Of a stretch of 64,000 nucleotides of DNA, positions 8,337 to 17,290 are shown piece after piece. The position numbers and the translations under genes were made by a program. The first letter of the stretch is position 1. Each line of letters opens with the position of its first letter. Source of the DNA: Candidatus Binataceae bacterium (GTDB lineage: Bacteria > Desulfobacterota > Binatia > Binatales > Binataceae); the NCBI GenBank assembly GCA_036495685.1, contig DASXMJ010000163.1, positions 1 to 64,000 on the forward strand, written 5' to 3'. The notes beneath the pieces were generated by a model. It ran no database searches, had not been told where the DNA came from, and worked only from the letters and a program-made list of their open reading frames with translations.

Positions 8337-9152
8337 CGCTGCTACCCACGCTGCCGCGCCGCTGATCAGTGGTTGTCTTCCCCAGCCGGCGAGCCATCCC
8401 GGAAGCCCGTGGCGGGTGACCATCATCTTGGGCCAGAGCTTCGCCCCAACCACGAACCCGGCGTGAAGTCCGACCGAAAACCACACCGTACCGGTCAGAA
8501 GAAAAGCCTCGGCCAGCACGACTCCGAGCAGGAACAACCCAATCAAGGTCGGCAGCGCCGAGAGCGGGGCACTCAGCTGGGAAAAACTGAGGCCCAGAGT
8601 TCGCACTCCAGCGGTCAAATCCAGGGAGGGCGCATAAAAGCGAGCGGGGGCGCGCAGCAGGTGCGCAAGCGCGTAGATCGTTGAACTTACGATCAGCGCG
8701 CCGGTCGACCCGAAATCGCCCTGCATTCCCCCGAGCAGAAACGCGCGAAAGAAGGCTTCTTCGATGACTGCGATGACCACCGCCGACAAAGCATACTTCG
8801 GAAGCAACCGGGCCGCGTGGCCCGCGGACGGCAACCCTTCCATCACGCTCGCGACCAAAAAAAGCACAACCATGACTCCCAAAGCCACCAGGAGACCTCG
8901 CGCCGTGAAGGCAAAATTAGCGACCGGCCCCGCAAAGCCGGTGCGCAGCAGGGAAACCAGTTTGAGCTCTTGTGCCCAAAGGATCAGTACGAGAGCGAGC
9001 GCGATCATTACGACCCGATCGAAAATGCGCGGGAATGGAAAATGGAAGCCGAGCCGGGCAACTGCGACGGCGACGAACGGAGCGAGCACCACGGCTGTGG
9101 CCAATCCGGCCAGGAACGCGACAACCAATTTGGCGGTGAACGACTTCCGCAT
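8277..9152 (-). CDS. CPBP-family intramembrane metalloprotease
   Basis: 291 residues, mostly membrane helices. The Abi/CPBP (PF02517) motifs are intact: EEAFFR at residues 131-136 (EExxxR), YALAHL with His164, and the third motif VGLHAGF toward the C-terminus. This is the Rce1/CAAX-protease fold, an inner-membrane zinc-type peptidase; the substrate is unknown. It converges on the acyltransferase gene and lies directly downstream of the SDR gene on the same strand, 13 bases apart, so the two may be co-transcribed. Confidence 0.85.
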   Translation of the reverse strand: MRKSFTAKLVVAFLAGLATAVVLAPFVAVAVARLGFHFPFPRIFDRVVMIALALVLILWAQELKLVSLLRTGFAGPVANFAFTARGLLVALGVMVVLFLVASVMEGLPSAGHAARLLPKYALSAVVIAVIEEAFFRAFLLGGMQGDFGSTGALIVSSTIYALAHLLRAPARFYAPSLDLTAGVRTLGLSFSQLSAPLSALPTLIGLFLLGVVLAEAFLLTGTVWFSVGLHAGFVVGAKLWPKMMVTRHGLPGWLAGWGRQPLISGAAAWVAALAVLLLLRALAGTRRERAA

Positions 9153-9165
9153 GATCAGAAGTGCT

Positions 9166-9897
9166 TCATCGTTTCATCGGGTCGGCTTGCGGCTCCAGAG
9201 ATATCTCTACCGGGCACGCATGTGCCGGGGCGTTGACGATCTGCATTACCGCAGCCGCAACGTCCTCGGCGCGCAACATCGCACCGCGATTCAACCGTTT
9301 GTTGTCTGGAATCAATCCGGTGTCGACCAGACCGGGTACGATAGCTGCCACTTTGATTCCGTGATGACGGAGATCGGCGAAGGCAGCTTTGGTGAAGGCC
9401 AACAGGCCCGCCTTGGCTGCCGCGTACACCGCTTCCCCCGGCGCCGTTAGGCGGCCGGCGTTGGAAGCGATGTTCACAATGGTGCCGGTTCCGCGCTCGG
9501 CCATTTGGATGGCCGCCAGGCGCGCGAGCGCGATCGGCGCGCGCAGGTTGATGGCCAGGATTTGATCGAGGTCGTCTTCGCGCAGCTTCGGCAGGGGCGT
9601 GCGGGCAGGAGCCCATCCGGCGTTGTTGACCAGCACATCGATACGTCCGTGAAGATCGAGCGCCGCCTCGAACAGGGCGGCCGGCGCCTCTGCCTGCGCG
9701 AGGTCGAGCAGCACGATCAGTGACCGCTCGGGCGACAGTCCGGTCGCACTGCGAGTTTGCTCGAGTTGCACACGGGTGCGCGCAGCCAGGCACACCGAGA
9801 AACCGGCACCCGCCAGGGCAATCGCGCAGGCTCGTCCGATTCCGCGGCCGGCTCCGGTAACGATTGCGACCGGGTGGGAATTATCGGTGGTCATCAA
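9166..9897 (-). CDS. Short-chain dehydrogenase/reductase (SDR)
   Basis: 243 residues with the full classical SDR set: TGAGRGIG at residues 14-21 for NAD(P) binding, NNAG near residue 90, a Ser in VNIASNAG, and the catalytic YAAAK near residue 156. The family oxidises alcohols or reduces ketones; some members act in fatty-acid or cofactor synthesis. Nothing in the context fixes the substrate. It is divergent from the phosphomannomutase gene, with 136 bases between the two starts. Confidence 0.9.
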   Translation of the reverse strand: MMTTDNSHPVAIVTGAGRGIGRACAIALAGAGFSVCLAARTRVQLEQTRSATGLSPERSLIVLLDLAQAEAPAALFEAALDLHGRIDVLVNNAGWAPARTPLPKLREDDLDQILAINLRAPIALARLAAIQMAERGTGTIVNIASNAGRLTAPGEAVYAAAKAGLLAFTKAAFADLRHHGIKVAAIVPGLVDTGLIPDNKRLNRGAMLRAEDVAAAVMQIVNAPAHACPVEISLEPQADPMKR

Positions 9898-10033
9898 GCT
9901 AGCCGCGGGGTCCTTGCGCTTGCGAACCGCCCGCTACTCGCACAGACTGCTTACCATAAGTTCCTTTCTCTGTCGGGAGCGCAAGGCGAACACCCCGACT
10001 GCACTTGGCACGTGGGGGGCTGATGGTATCGAG

Positions 10034-11389
10034 ATGAATCCGCAGGTCTTTCGCGAATACGACATTCGAGGTGTGGTTGAGGATGATTTCGATGATGCGT
10101 TCGTGTCCGACCTCGGGCGCGCCTACGCGACGGTCCTTCACCGGGCGGGAAAAAGAAACATAACCCTAGGACGCGATTGCCGACTGTCGTCGCCTGCATT
10201 GCGGGCGCGATTGCTCGAGGGTCTCCTGGAATCGGGTATCAATGTTATCGATATCGGGGTCGTTCCGACTCCGCTGCTCTATTTTTCGGTTTTGCACTGG
10301 CAGATGGATGGCGGCGTCATGATAACCGGCAGCCACAATGCCGCCGAGTATAACGGTTTCAAGCTCGGTGTGGGTCCGACCACGATCTTTGGAGAGGAGA
10401 TTCAAAACGTCCGGAGGATCGTCGAAAAGCGAGATTTTCAGGCTGGTGGAACGCCGGGCAAGCTCACCGAGAAACCCATCGTGCCCGAATACGGGGAGTT
10501 CATTCTTTCCCAGTTTAAGCTGCGGAAGGGCATGAAGGTTGCGGTCGACGGAGGAAACGGGTGCGGGGGCGTGATCGCGGTGCCACTGATGAAACAACTC
10601 GGAGTGGAGGTCATCGAACTATTCATCGAGATGGACGGCCGCTTCCCCAATCACCATCCCGACCCGACCGTCGAGGCCAACATGCGGCACCTGCAAGGGG
10701 CGGTTACCGAGCACGGCGCGGAACTTGGAATTGCGTACGACGGAGACGCGGACCGGATCGGCGCAATCGACGAGAACGGCAGGATCGTGTGGGGCGATGA
10801 GCTCATGGTTATTTTCTCCCGCTCGATTCTGAAGGAGCGTACCGGCGCCGCGATTATCGGCGACGTGAAATGCTCACAGCGCATGTATGACGATATCGCC
10901 AAGCGAGGCGGCCGTCCGATCATGTGGAAAACCGGGCATTCGTTGATAAAGAGCAAGCTCAGGGAAGAGCACGCGGCGCTTGCCGGCGAGATGAGCGGGC
11001 ACATGTTCTTTGCGGATCGCTATCTCGGTTTCGACGACGCCATCTACGCATCCTTCCGTCTGCTCGAAATCGTGAGCAACGAGCAGCTTGGCTTGGGCGC
11101 GTTGCTCGCGGACCTGCCGCGCAGCACTTTCACGCCCGAAATACGGCTCGACTGTCCCGACGATCGCAAATTTGAAGTCGTCCGCCGGGCGGCCGAATTC
11201 TTTCGCAAAAATTACCGGGTCATCGATATCGACGGCGTGCGGGTCAGATTCGACGATGGATGGGGTCTGGTGCGGGCCTCGAACACCCAGCCCGCGCTGG
11301 TGATGCGATTCGAAGCCAACAGCGTGAAGCGGCTTGAGGAGATCCGATCACTGTTCGAGACGAAGCTCAAAGAGCTGGGCGCGATCTAG
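10034..11389 (+). CDS. Phosphomannomutase/phosphoglucomutase
   Basis: 451 residues from the ATG at 10034 (MNPQVFREYDIRGVVEDDF), the usual start of AlgC-type enzymes; the open frame extends upstream to 9776 but that would run into the divergent SDR gene. The phosphoserine loop is ITGSHN with Ser100, a Gly in place of the commoner Ala. The metal site is YDGDADRIG and the sugar-binding loop is GEMSGHMFF. The C-terminal phosphate-binding loop RASNTQPALVMRFEA is present. It interconverts mannose-6-P and mannose-1-P (or the glucose pair) and feeds the GDP-mannose enzyme six bases downstream. Confidence 0.93.
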   Translation: MNPQVFREYDIRGVVEDDFDDAFVSDLGRAYATVLHRAGKRNITLGRDCRLSSPALRARLLEGLLESGINVIDIGVVPTPLLYFSVLHWQMDGGVMITGSHNAAEYNGFKLGVGPTTIFGEEIQNVRRIVEKRDFQAGGTPGKLTEKPIVPEYGEFILSQFKLRKGMKVAVDGGNGCGGVIAVPLMKQLGVEVIELFIEMDGRFPNHHPDPTVEANMRHLQGAVTEHGAELGIAYDGDADRIGAIDENGRIVWGDELMVIFSRSILKERTGAAIIGDVKCSQRMYDDIAKRGGRPIMWKTGHSLIKSKLREEHAALAGEMSGHMFFADRYLGFDDAIYASFRLLEIVSNEQLGLGALLADLPRSTFTPEIRLDCPDDRKFEVVRRAAEFFRKNYRVIDIDGVRVRFDDGWGLVRASNTQPALVMRFEANSVKRLEEIRSLFETKLKELGAI

Positions 11390-11395
11390 CCGATC

Positions 11396-12463
11396 ATGAC
11401 GTCGCAGCGGCGGATCGCCGGGCTTTCCGCGCTGATAATCGCGGGCGGTAGCGGGACCCGATTCTGGCCCGCTAGCCGCGCGTCGCATCCCAAGCCTCTG
11501 TTCTCGGTCGACGGAAAACGAACGCTGCTCGCGCGTACGGTGCTGCGCCTGCAAACGCTGGCTTCGCCATCCCGCATCTTTGTGCTGGCCGCGGCTTCGC
11601 ATGCAGCCGCATTCCGCCGCGCGCTCAGAGGGCTGATTCCTCCAACCAATCTGATTATCGAACCGGCCGCGCGCGGAACCGCAGTCGCAATCGCATACGG
11701 TGCCGCGGTCATCGAGCGCCGCGCCGGGCAGGGGGTCATCGCGGTGCTCCCCGCCGACCATCTGATCGAGCCGGCCGCGCAATTTCGAGCCACTCTCTCC
11801 GCGGCCGCCGGGCTGGCGGCGGGTAACCAATCGATCGTTGTTATCGGCGTTCCCCCGAGCCATCCGGAACCGGGATTCGGCTATCTGAAGGTCGGCCATG
11901 CGCGAGGCCGCGGGTTTGTGGTGGAGAGGTTCGTCGAGAAGCCTGCCCTTGCGATCGCCCGCCGGATGGTTCGCTCGGGGAAATATCTGTGGAATGCGGG
12001 AATGTTTGTGTTTTCGACCAATACGCTGGACGCCGAATTGCGCCGAATTGTGCCGTCCCTGCGCCGCTCCGTGCGGCGGCTGGTCAGTATGCCCGCAAAG
12101 GGCGTGGCGCGCGGTTACCTGCGGCTCGCCTTCGATTCTTTCGATCGCGAGGTGGTTGAAAAGAGCAAACAGGTTCTCGGCGTGCGAGCGCGATTCGCGT
12201 GGCACGACGTGGGCTCTTGGGAAGGATTGCGTCATGCGATCGGCGGCCAGGGAGGAAAGATTCTGCGCGGCAACATTATCGCGCTCGACTCGGATCGCGT
12301 GGTCGCTCACGCCGGGAAACGCTTGATGGTGCTGTTTGGCGCCCATGACATCGTGGCAATCGACACCGACGATGCCGTCCTGGTGGCGCATCGCTCCAGG
12401 TCGCAGGACCTGCGCCGCGTCAGCGAAGAACTCTCCCGCCGCGGTTTGCACAAGTACCTGTAG
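11396..12463 (+). CDS. manC: Mannose-1-phosphate guanylyltransferase
   Basis: 355 residues, matching the single-domain (not the isomerase-fused) form. The nucleotidyltransferase signature IIAGGSGTRFWPASRASHPK lies near residues 13-32. PADHLIEP gives the GDP-sugar metal site, FVEKP is the hexose-phosphate motif, and LWNAGMFVF follows. Product GDP-mannose serves polysaccharide or lipopolysaccharide synthesis. It starts six bases after the mutase stop, forming a two-gene operon for GDP-mannose. Confidence 0.92.
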   Translation: MTSQRRIAGLSALIIAGGSGTRFWPASRASHPKPLFSVDGKRTLLARTVLRLQTLASPSRIFVLAAASHAAAFRRALRGLIPPTNLIIEPAARGTAVAIAYGAAVIERRAGQGVIAVLPADHLIEPAAQFRATLSAAAGLAAGNQSIVVIGVPPSHPEPGFGYLKVGHARGRGFVVERFVEKPALAIARRMVRSGKYLWNAGMFVFSTNTLDAELRRIVPSLRRSVRRLVSMPAKGVARGYLRLAFDSFDREVVEKSKQVLGVRARFAWHDVGSWEGLRHAIGGQGGKILRGNIIALDSDRVVAHAGKRLMVLFGAHDIVAIDTDDAVLVAHRSRSQDLRRVSEELSRRGLHKYL

Positions 12464-12777
12464 GACCGTGACACCCCCATTTGCGAAAGTCTTTCAGCTT
12501 CGACCTCGAGTGGAGGGGCTTCGGGGCGACTGAGCCCGAGAGACTAAAGAGGATGTGTCGTTCAACCTCTTGAGCGGTAGCCGACCTCGGAGCGCACACG
12601 AGGTGCGGTTTTCCGCGCAAGGTTGCCGCAGGCGACAGAGTGAGAATTCGCGCATGGCATCTCGATACGAGGCAGAAAGGTTGAAGAGGTCGCCGCGACG
12701 GCCGGACCGGCCCAGGCACTGGCAGCATTGGGTTCCGGCCGGGCCTCCCTGCCCCTGAATTCGCAATTTCCGCGGTT
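12464..12777. other. Gene-free gap between manC and a convergent gene
   Basis: 314 bases between two convergent stop codons. Open frames that cross it (for example 12555-12758) have a composition unlike their neighbours and no ribosome site. I see no clear terminator hairpin with a T tract and no repeat of note. Confidence 0.4.
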
Positions 12778-13242
12778 TTAGTCGAGCGCCTGCGGATCGC
12801 ACTTGAGCGCGAGCGCGCGCAACTGATTTTGCGCTTCACCATCGGCGATCGCGATCGCCAGGAGCTTCTCGGCTGTCGCCGAGTCAATTCCTTCCCACAC
12901 CCTGGAAGCTCTCTGAATTCCACTGACGACCGTGCCCAACATCGCAAGGTCATGGTTGAGGCGTTCCCAGTTGTTGGATCCCTCGTGTGGTTTGGACTCG
13001 GGCGGGCGCGGCCACATCTGGCGCTCGGCCAGCAGGCTTCGCAGGACCTTAAAGCCTTCGCTCTGTTGAGCCGCGATGCGTTCGAGGCCGGTCCTGATCG
13101 TTCCATAGGGACACATAGCCGCGTGACGCGCGAGCCCATCTATCAAAGCTTCCTTGCGGCCCGCCAGCTCGGCCAGCTGGGCCAAAGCGGTCTTGTCTGA
13201 AGAAGGTAGAAACCTGTCAAAAAATCCCATCGCCGATGCCAT
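12778..13242 (-). CDS. Uncharacterised helical protein
   Basis: 154 residues, predicted almost wholly helical, with no signal peptide or membrane segment. A short N-terminal phrase MGFFDRFLP precedes a helix-rich body (ALAQLAELAGRKEALIDGLA, LERIAAQQSEGFKVLRSLLA). A purine-rich GGTGGGGGAAG sits just before the ATG at 13242; ATG at 13230 is an alternative. The coding look is moderate and I do not recognise the family. It follows the metallopeptidase gene on the same strand after a short gap that holds a tandem repeat. Confidence 0.55.
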   Translation of the reverse strand: MASAMGFFDRFLPSSDKTALAQLAELAGRKEALIDGLARHAAMCPYGTIRTGLERIAAQQSEGFKVLRSLLAERQMWPRPPESKPHEGSNNWERLNHDLAMLGTVVSGIQRASRVWEGIDSATAEKLLAIAIADGEAQNQLRALALKCDPQALD

Positions 13243-13268
13243 CTTCCCCCACCTACTTGCCGCATCAC

Positions 13269-13308
13269 CTAAGGCATCAAACGCTCCACTAAGGCATCAA
13301 ACGCTCCA
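13269..13308. repeat. Perfect 20-base tandem duplication
   Basis: CTAAGGCATCAAACGCTCCA occurs twice head to tail (13269-13288 and 13289-13308) in the 91-base gap between two minus-strand genes. Two copies only; probably replication slippage. Confidence 0.9.
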
Positions 13309-13333
13309 CCAGAGGCGCGGCCAGTTGCGGCTA

Positions 13334-13945
13334 TTACCTATCGGTATCGCGACTATGCCTGTCAAGCCATGCCCGCAGCAGCGCCGGCCCCTCGGTCTCT
13401 GGTGGTTCCTGCGGAGCGATCGTTGAGCGTACCAGAAACGATTCGCGCGCGAAGAATCCGCGAGTGTGAAAGGAGTCATCCAGCTTGAGCACGCTGTAAT
13501 CGAAGTAATGAACCAGCTCGTGCATCAGCGTGCGCACAAAAGTCCGCGGTTTTACCACCTCGCGCCGCTCCGCGGTGCGCATCCAGAGCACGATCCGGGG
13601 TAGCGTCCGCTTGCGCGGATCCGACGGATAGAAGAGTCCGTGAAGTTCCCCCCGTGTATTCTTAGGGCGCACCTCGCGTACATCGACAGCCACGTCCGGT
13701 ACACCCGCTAGGCGGCAGATCTCGCATGCAACTGCTCGTACCGCATGTTCGGTGTCGCTCGGATTGCCTTTTGCTAGAGCGCGCGTCAAGCCGGCGACCG
13801 ATTTGCCCGCGGCAGCATCGGGAACAAATTGATACCGAGTGATCGAGTCGCTCTCCAGATAACAACGCTGTGCATGCGGGGGAAGACGATAGAAAAAGGC
13901 GGGCAGCTTGTCTGATGGTGGTCCCGCTTTAGGGCTGGTGGGCAT
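13334..13945 (-). CDS. Zincin-like metallopeptidase with HELVHYFD motif
   Basis: 203 residues. LMHELVHYFDYSVLKLDDSF holds an HExxH zinc-binding and catalytic motif, followed by further His/Glu (FHTRGFFARES) that could supply the third ligand. No signal peptide, so probably cytoplasmic, in the manner of SprT-like or minigluzincin proteins. The N-terminal half (LPPHAQRCYLESDSITRYQF) is not recognised. It is divergent from the adenosine-specific kinase gene. The assignment as a peptidase rests on the motif alone. Confidence 0.65.
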   Translation of the reverse strand: MPTSPKAGPPSDKLPAFFYRLPPHAQRCYLESDSITRYQFVPDAAAGKSVAGLTRALAKGNPSDTEHAVRAVACEICRLAGVPDVAVDVREVRPKNTRGELHGLFYPSDPRKRTLPRIVLWMRTAERREVVKPRTFVRTLMHELVHYFDYSVLKLDDSFHTRGFFARESFLVRSTIAPQEPPETEGPALLRAWLDRHSRDTDR

Positions 13946-14027
13946 TTGAACGAGTGGTCACGGCCCTTTGAGAGCTTCATCCACTTTCATATCATCGGTG
14001 GCGGATCATCAGGAAAGGCCGCGTCAT

Positions 14028-14513
14028 ATGGAAATCAAGACGGTCGCGATCATCAAGCCGGCTGACGAGGTGAATGTGATCGTCGGGCAGGCGCACTTCA
14101 TCAAGACGGTTGAAGATTTGTACGAGACGTTAGTGCAGGCGGTCCCGGGCATCCAGTTCGGCCTGGCCTTCGCGGAGGCATCGGGTCCGTGCTTGATTCG
14201 CCATCTCGGCAGCGACCGGAAGCTTGAGCAAGCCGCAATCGAGGCGGTCTCTGCGATCGCAGCGGGTCACGTCTTCGTGATCATGCTCGGCAACGCCTTC
14301 CCCGTGAACGTGCTGAATCAAATCAAGGCGGTGAGCGAGGTGTGCACGGTCTTCTGCGCCAGCGCCAATCCTCTGCGCGTGGTGGTCGCCGAGGAGGTCG
14401 GAGCGCGGGGAGTTATCGGGGTTATCGACGGCAGCTCGCCTGCCGGAGTCGAGGGCGAACCAGAGCAACAGGAGCGTCACGCGATGCTGCGCCGCTTCGG
14501 CTACAAGAAATAA
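14028..14513 (+). CDS. Adenosine-specific kinase-like protein (PF04008)
   Basis: 161 residues from the ATG at 14028, which has AGGAAAGG at 14011-14018; the open frame upstream to 13968 looks non-coding. The sequence MEIKTVAIIKPADEVNVIVG, followed by GQAHFIKTVEDLYETL and a glycine-rich FGLAFAEASGP, matches the small family whose archaeal member was described as adenosine-specific. C-terminal segment EVGARGVIGVIDGSSPAGVE is also typical. Whether it is truly a kinase in bacteria is less certain. Stand-alone gene. Confidence 0.8.
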   Translation: MEIKTVAIIKPADEVNVIVGQAHFIKTVEDLYETLVQAVPGIQFGLAFAEASGPCLIRHLGSDRKLEQAAIEAVSAIAAGHVFVIMLGNAFPVNVLNQIKAVSEVCTVFCASANPLRVVVAEEVGARGVIGVIDGSSPAGVEGEPEQQERHAMLRRFGYKK

Positions 14514-14622
14514 TCTTTCAGCGGACAGCCGAAATGCCCGATTCCTACACATGTCTGGAAGCGAAAATATTCTCGGCGAGCGGCTCTCTTTTCCGTTATG
14601 ATTTGAAGCACCAGATTGGGAG

Positions 14623-17067
14623 ATGGCCAGTGGTGACAAGGGGCGGGGAAGGGGCGGCCGGCCGAAACGCGGATCGCGAATCGGTGGATGGCGGCTAGCT
14701 ACGATTGCGGGCACGGCCTTCCTGCTCCTGTGCTTTGCCGCGGGTTTCTACCTCGCCCAGCTTTACGGCGAGATTTCCGAACTCATCGAGCAGCGGCGGG
14801 CAGCTCTCAGCTCGGCTATCTACTCCGCTCCCACCGTCATCAGGTGTGTCGATGAGACGGAGACCGTTGGCCTGCTAGACCGGCTGGACCACCTGAGCTA
14901 TTTGCAGGTCGCAGTCGCGGATGCGCCTGGCGAATATTCGCGAGGGCGCGACGCGATGACGATCTATGTCCGCGGCTTCAAGGTCGGGCAGAACGACTAC
15001 GCGCCCTCGGTCATAAAACTCAGGTTCGATGGGGACCGAGTTACTGCGATCGCCGATTCTTTCGGAGTCCCCAGGCGCAGCGCGATGCTCGAACCGGAAG
15101 TGGTTGGGCGCTTGCTGGCGGGCGCTCCGGCCGAACGGGTCGATGTCGCCCTGGGCGATCTCAAGCCCTACCTCGTACGAGGTCTGATCGCGACCGAAGA
15201 CCGCTGGTTCTATTACCACCCTGGGCTCGATCCGATTCGCGTCATCGAAGCCGCGCTGGTTGACTTGCGGTCCCACCGACTGTCCCAGGGCGCCAGCACC
15301 ATCACCCAGCAATTGGCCCGCACCTTCCTGGATCGATTCGATCGAAGCTTCGGCCGCAAATTTCGTGAGCTGACGGTCGCGATAGTGCTGGAGATTCGCC
15401 TCAGCAAGAACGAAATTCTCGAACGTTACATCAGCGACGTGCCGATGGGTGCGTATAGCGGTACACCGATCGAAGGCATGCCGCAGGCCTCTCGCTATAT
15501 TTTCAACAAGGACCTGCGCCAGGTGACGCCCGCCGAGGCGGCGACCCTTATCGGGATGATCCAGGCGCCCACCCTGTATGATCCTCGGCGTCATCCCCAG
15601 GCGTGCCGCGCAAGGCGCGACACGGTGCTTGCGGTGATGAAGCGCGACGGTGTGATCGACGAGGTCGCATATCGCGCCGCGATCGCGTCGCCCATCGACG
15701 TGACGCAGCCGCCTGGGCTTCGCCGCGCGCCCTACTTCACCGACTACGTCGCCAGCTTCGTCGAGAAGATTCCCGGGCTGCATGGACGCCTCGAAGGCTT
15801 AAAGGTGTACACGACTCTCGATCCTAAGATGCAGGCCGACGCCGCCGGTGCGGTAACCGAGAATCTCGAACAACTTGAAAAGCGTCATCCACATCTGCGC
15901 CGCGCGCGCGCCAGGGACCAGCTTGAAAGCGCGGTGGTGGTGCTCGATGCGGAGACCGGGGCGATTCGTGCAATGGTCGGCGGGCGCGACTATTCATCCA
16001 GTCAATTCAATCGCGCCGCCATGGCCGAGCGACAGCCGGGCTCCGCTTTCAAGCCGATTGTCTACCTGGCTGCGCTCGATCCGGAACGATCGCCGTTAAG
16101 CTCTCCGATGACACTGGCCTCCACCCTTCCCGATCATCCGATGTCCTTCGGCGGGTGGACGCCAGTGAACTACGAGCGCACGTACCAGGGTCAGGTCACG
16201 GTGGTTGAAGCCTTGTTCGAATCGCTCAACGTGCCGACCGCCTGGGTTGGCAGCCAGCTGGGGGCGGCGAAGATTGTCCAGACCGCGCACGAGCTTGGAA
16301 TAGGCGGAAATTTGCCGGCCGTGCTGCCAATCTCGATCGGCGCGGACGAGACCACGTTGCTCGAGCTAACCGGCGCCTACCAGGTGTTCGCGAGCGGTGG
16401 CTTGCAGGATCCGCCGTATGCGGTCGAATCGGTGGTCGACAAATCCGGGCATCTCATTTACCACCACGATGACGAGGAAAAGCGCGTTATCAATCCCTCG
16501 GTTGCCTTCCTCATAACAGGTGCGCTCAAGCAGGTGCTGCGATATGGCACCGGCGCGGCGGCGACCCGCATGGGGCTAGATTTTCCTGCCGCCGGCAAGA
16601 CTGGAACGACGCAGGATTACCGCGATGGGTACTTCATCGGGTACACGCCCGAGCTGGTGTGCGGGGTATGGGTGGGATTCGACGCGCCGCAGAGTCTTGG
16701 TATGCCGGGCGCGCAGGCCGCCCTGCCGGCGTGGGTTTCGTTCATGAACGATGCCGTAGCGACGGATTCTCCGGATTTCCCCGAACCGTCGGGAATCGTA
16801 TATGCGACTATCGATCCGCAAAGCGGAGGGCTTGCCACGCCATACTGTCCGCGTGCGATGGCTCTGCCGTTTCTGATCGGCACCGCACCGACCGGTATTT
16901 GTCCGCTGCACGCCGGCCTCATCGCCTCGGCTCCTCCAGCTCCGGGGCCGGCCACAGGGGCGGCGTCGCCGGCCGTTGCGGAGCCCGAACCTAGCGCCTC
17001 ACCCAGCCCATCGTCCGAGAGCGTGATCGGAGCGGTCGCCGGATTCTTCGGCCGGCTTTTTCACTGA
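14623..17067 (+). CDS. Bifunctional peptidoglycan glycosyltransferase/transpeptidase (PBP1B-like)
   Basis: 814 residues. A short basic N-terminus is followed by one membrane helix (about 24-46, TIAGTAFLLLCFAAGFYLAQ). A UB2H-like region (about 60-170, APTVIRCVDETETV) points to the PBP1B rather than PBP1A type. The glycosyltransferase domain has ATEDRWFYYHPG and GASTITQQLARTF. The transpeptidase domain has the SxxK motif in QPGSAFKPIVY, SLN in FESLNVPTAW, and KTGTTQDY. The C-terminus ends in a Pro/Ala/Ser-rich tail. It polymerises and crosslinks peptidoglycan in the periplasm. No outer-membrane lipoprotein activator is encoded nearby. Confidence 0.93.
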   Translation: MASGDKGRGRGGRPKRGSRIGGWRLATIAGTAFLLLCFAAGFYLAQLYGEISELIEQRRAALSSAIYSAPTVIRCVDETETVGLLDRLDHLSYLQVAVADAPGEYSRGRDAMTIYVRGFKVGQNDYAPSVIKLRFDGDRVTAIADSFGVPRRSAMLEPEVVGRLLAGAPAERVDVALGDLKPYLVRGLIATEDRWFYYHPGLDPIRVIEAALVDLRSHRLSQGASTITQQLARTFLDRFDRSFGRKFRELTVAIVLEIRLSKNEILERYISDVPMGAYSGTPIEGMPQASRYIFNKDLRQVTPAEAATLIGMIQAPTLYDPRRHPQACRARRDTVLAVMKRDGVIDEVAYRAAIASPIDVTQPPGLRRAPYFTDYVASFVEKIPGLHGRLEGLKVYTTLDPKMQADAAGAVTENLEQLEKRHPHLRRARARDQLESAVVVLDAETGAIRAMVGGRDYSSSQFNRAAMAERQPGSAFKPIVYLAALDPERSPLSSPMTLASTLPDHPMSFGGWTPVNYERTYQGQVTVVEALFESLNVPTAWVGSQLGAAKIVQTAHELGIGGNLPAVLPISIGADETTLLELTGAYQVFASGGLQDPPYAVESVVDKSGHLIYHHDDEEKRVINPSVAFLITGALKQVLRYGTGAAATRMGLDFPAAGKTGTTQDYRDGYFIGYTPELVCGVWVGFDAPQSLGMPGAQAALPAWVSFMNDAVATDSPDFPEPSGIVYATIDPQSGGLATPYCPRAMALPFLIGTAPTGICPLHAGLIASAPPAPGPATGAASPAVAEPEPSASPSPSSESVIGAVAGFFGRLFH

Positions 17068-17290
17068 ACCCGTACGGACGGTGTGCCTGGCCTGCGCTTT
17101 GACTGGCTGCGCCAAACTCGATGGCCGCTGCAGCCGCGTTCTCACTCGGAAGGCGAACTGAAGCGAGAAAATCGGGCACACCGGTCATGGGTGCAGGTAG
17201 CGCTGCTATCTTAGGTGCAGGGGGCGCCAGCGCCCACCTTTTGGAGGGCTGAGTCTTCCGCCGCCGACGGAAGGAAAATCGTTGGTTTGA

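Noticed and set aside
9776-10033. Upstream extension of the phosphomannomutase frame
   Set aside because: Overlaps the divergent SDR start region and precedes the family's normal N-terminus at 10034.
12420-13139. 239-codon minus-strand frame over the gap after manC
   Set aside because: Overlaps the manC end and the gene at 12778-13242 in another frame; Arg/Ser/Pro noise.
13246-13333. CRISPR-like direct repeats near 13270
   Set aside because: Only two abutting 20-base copies without spacers; a slippage duplication.
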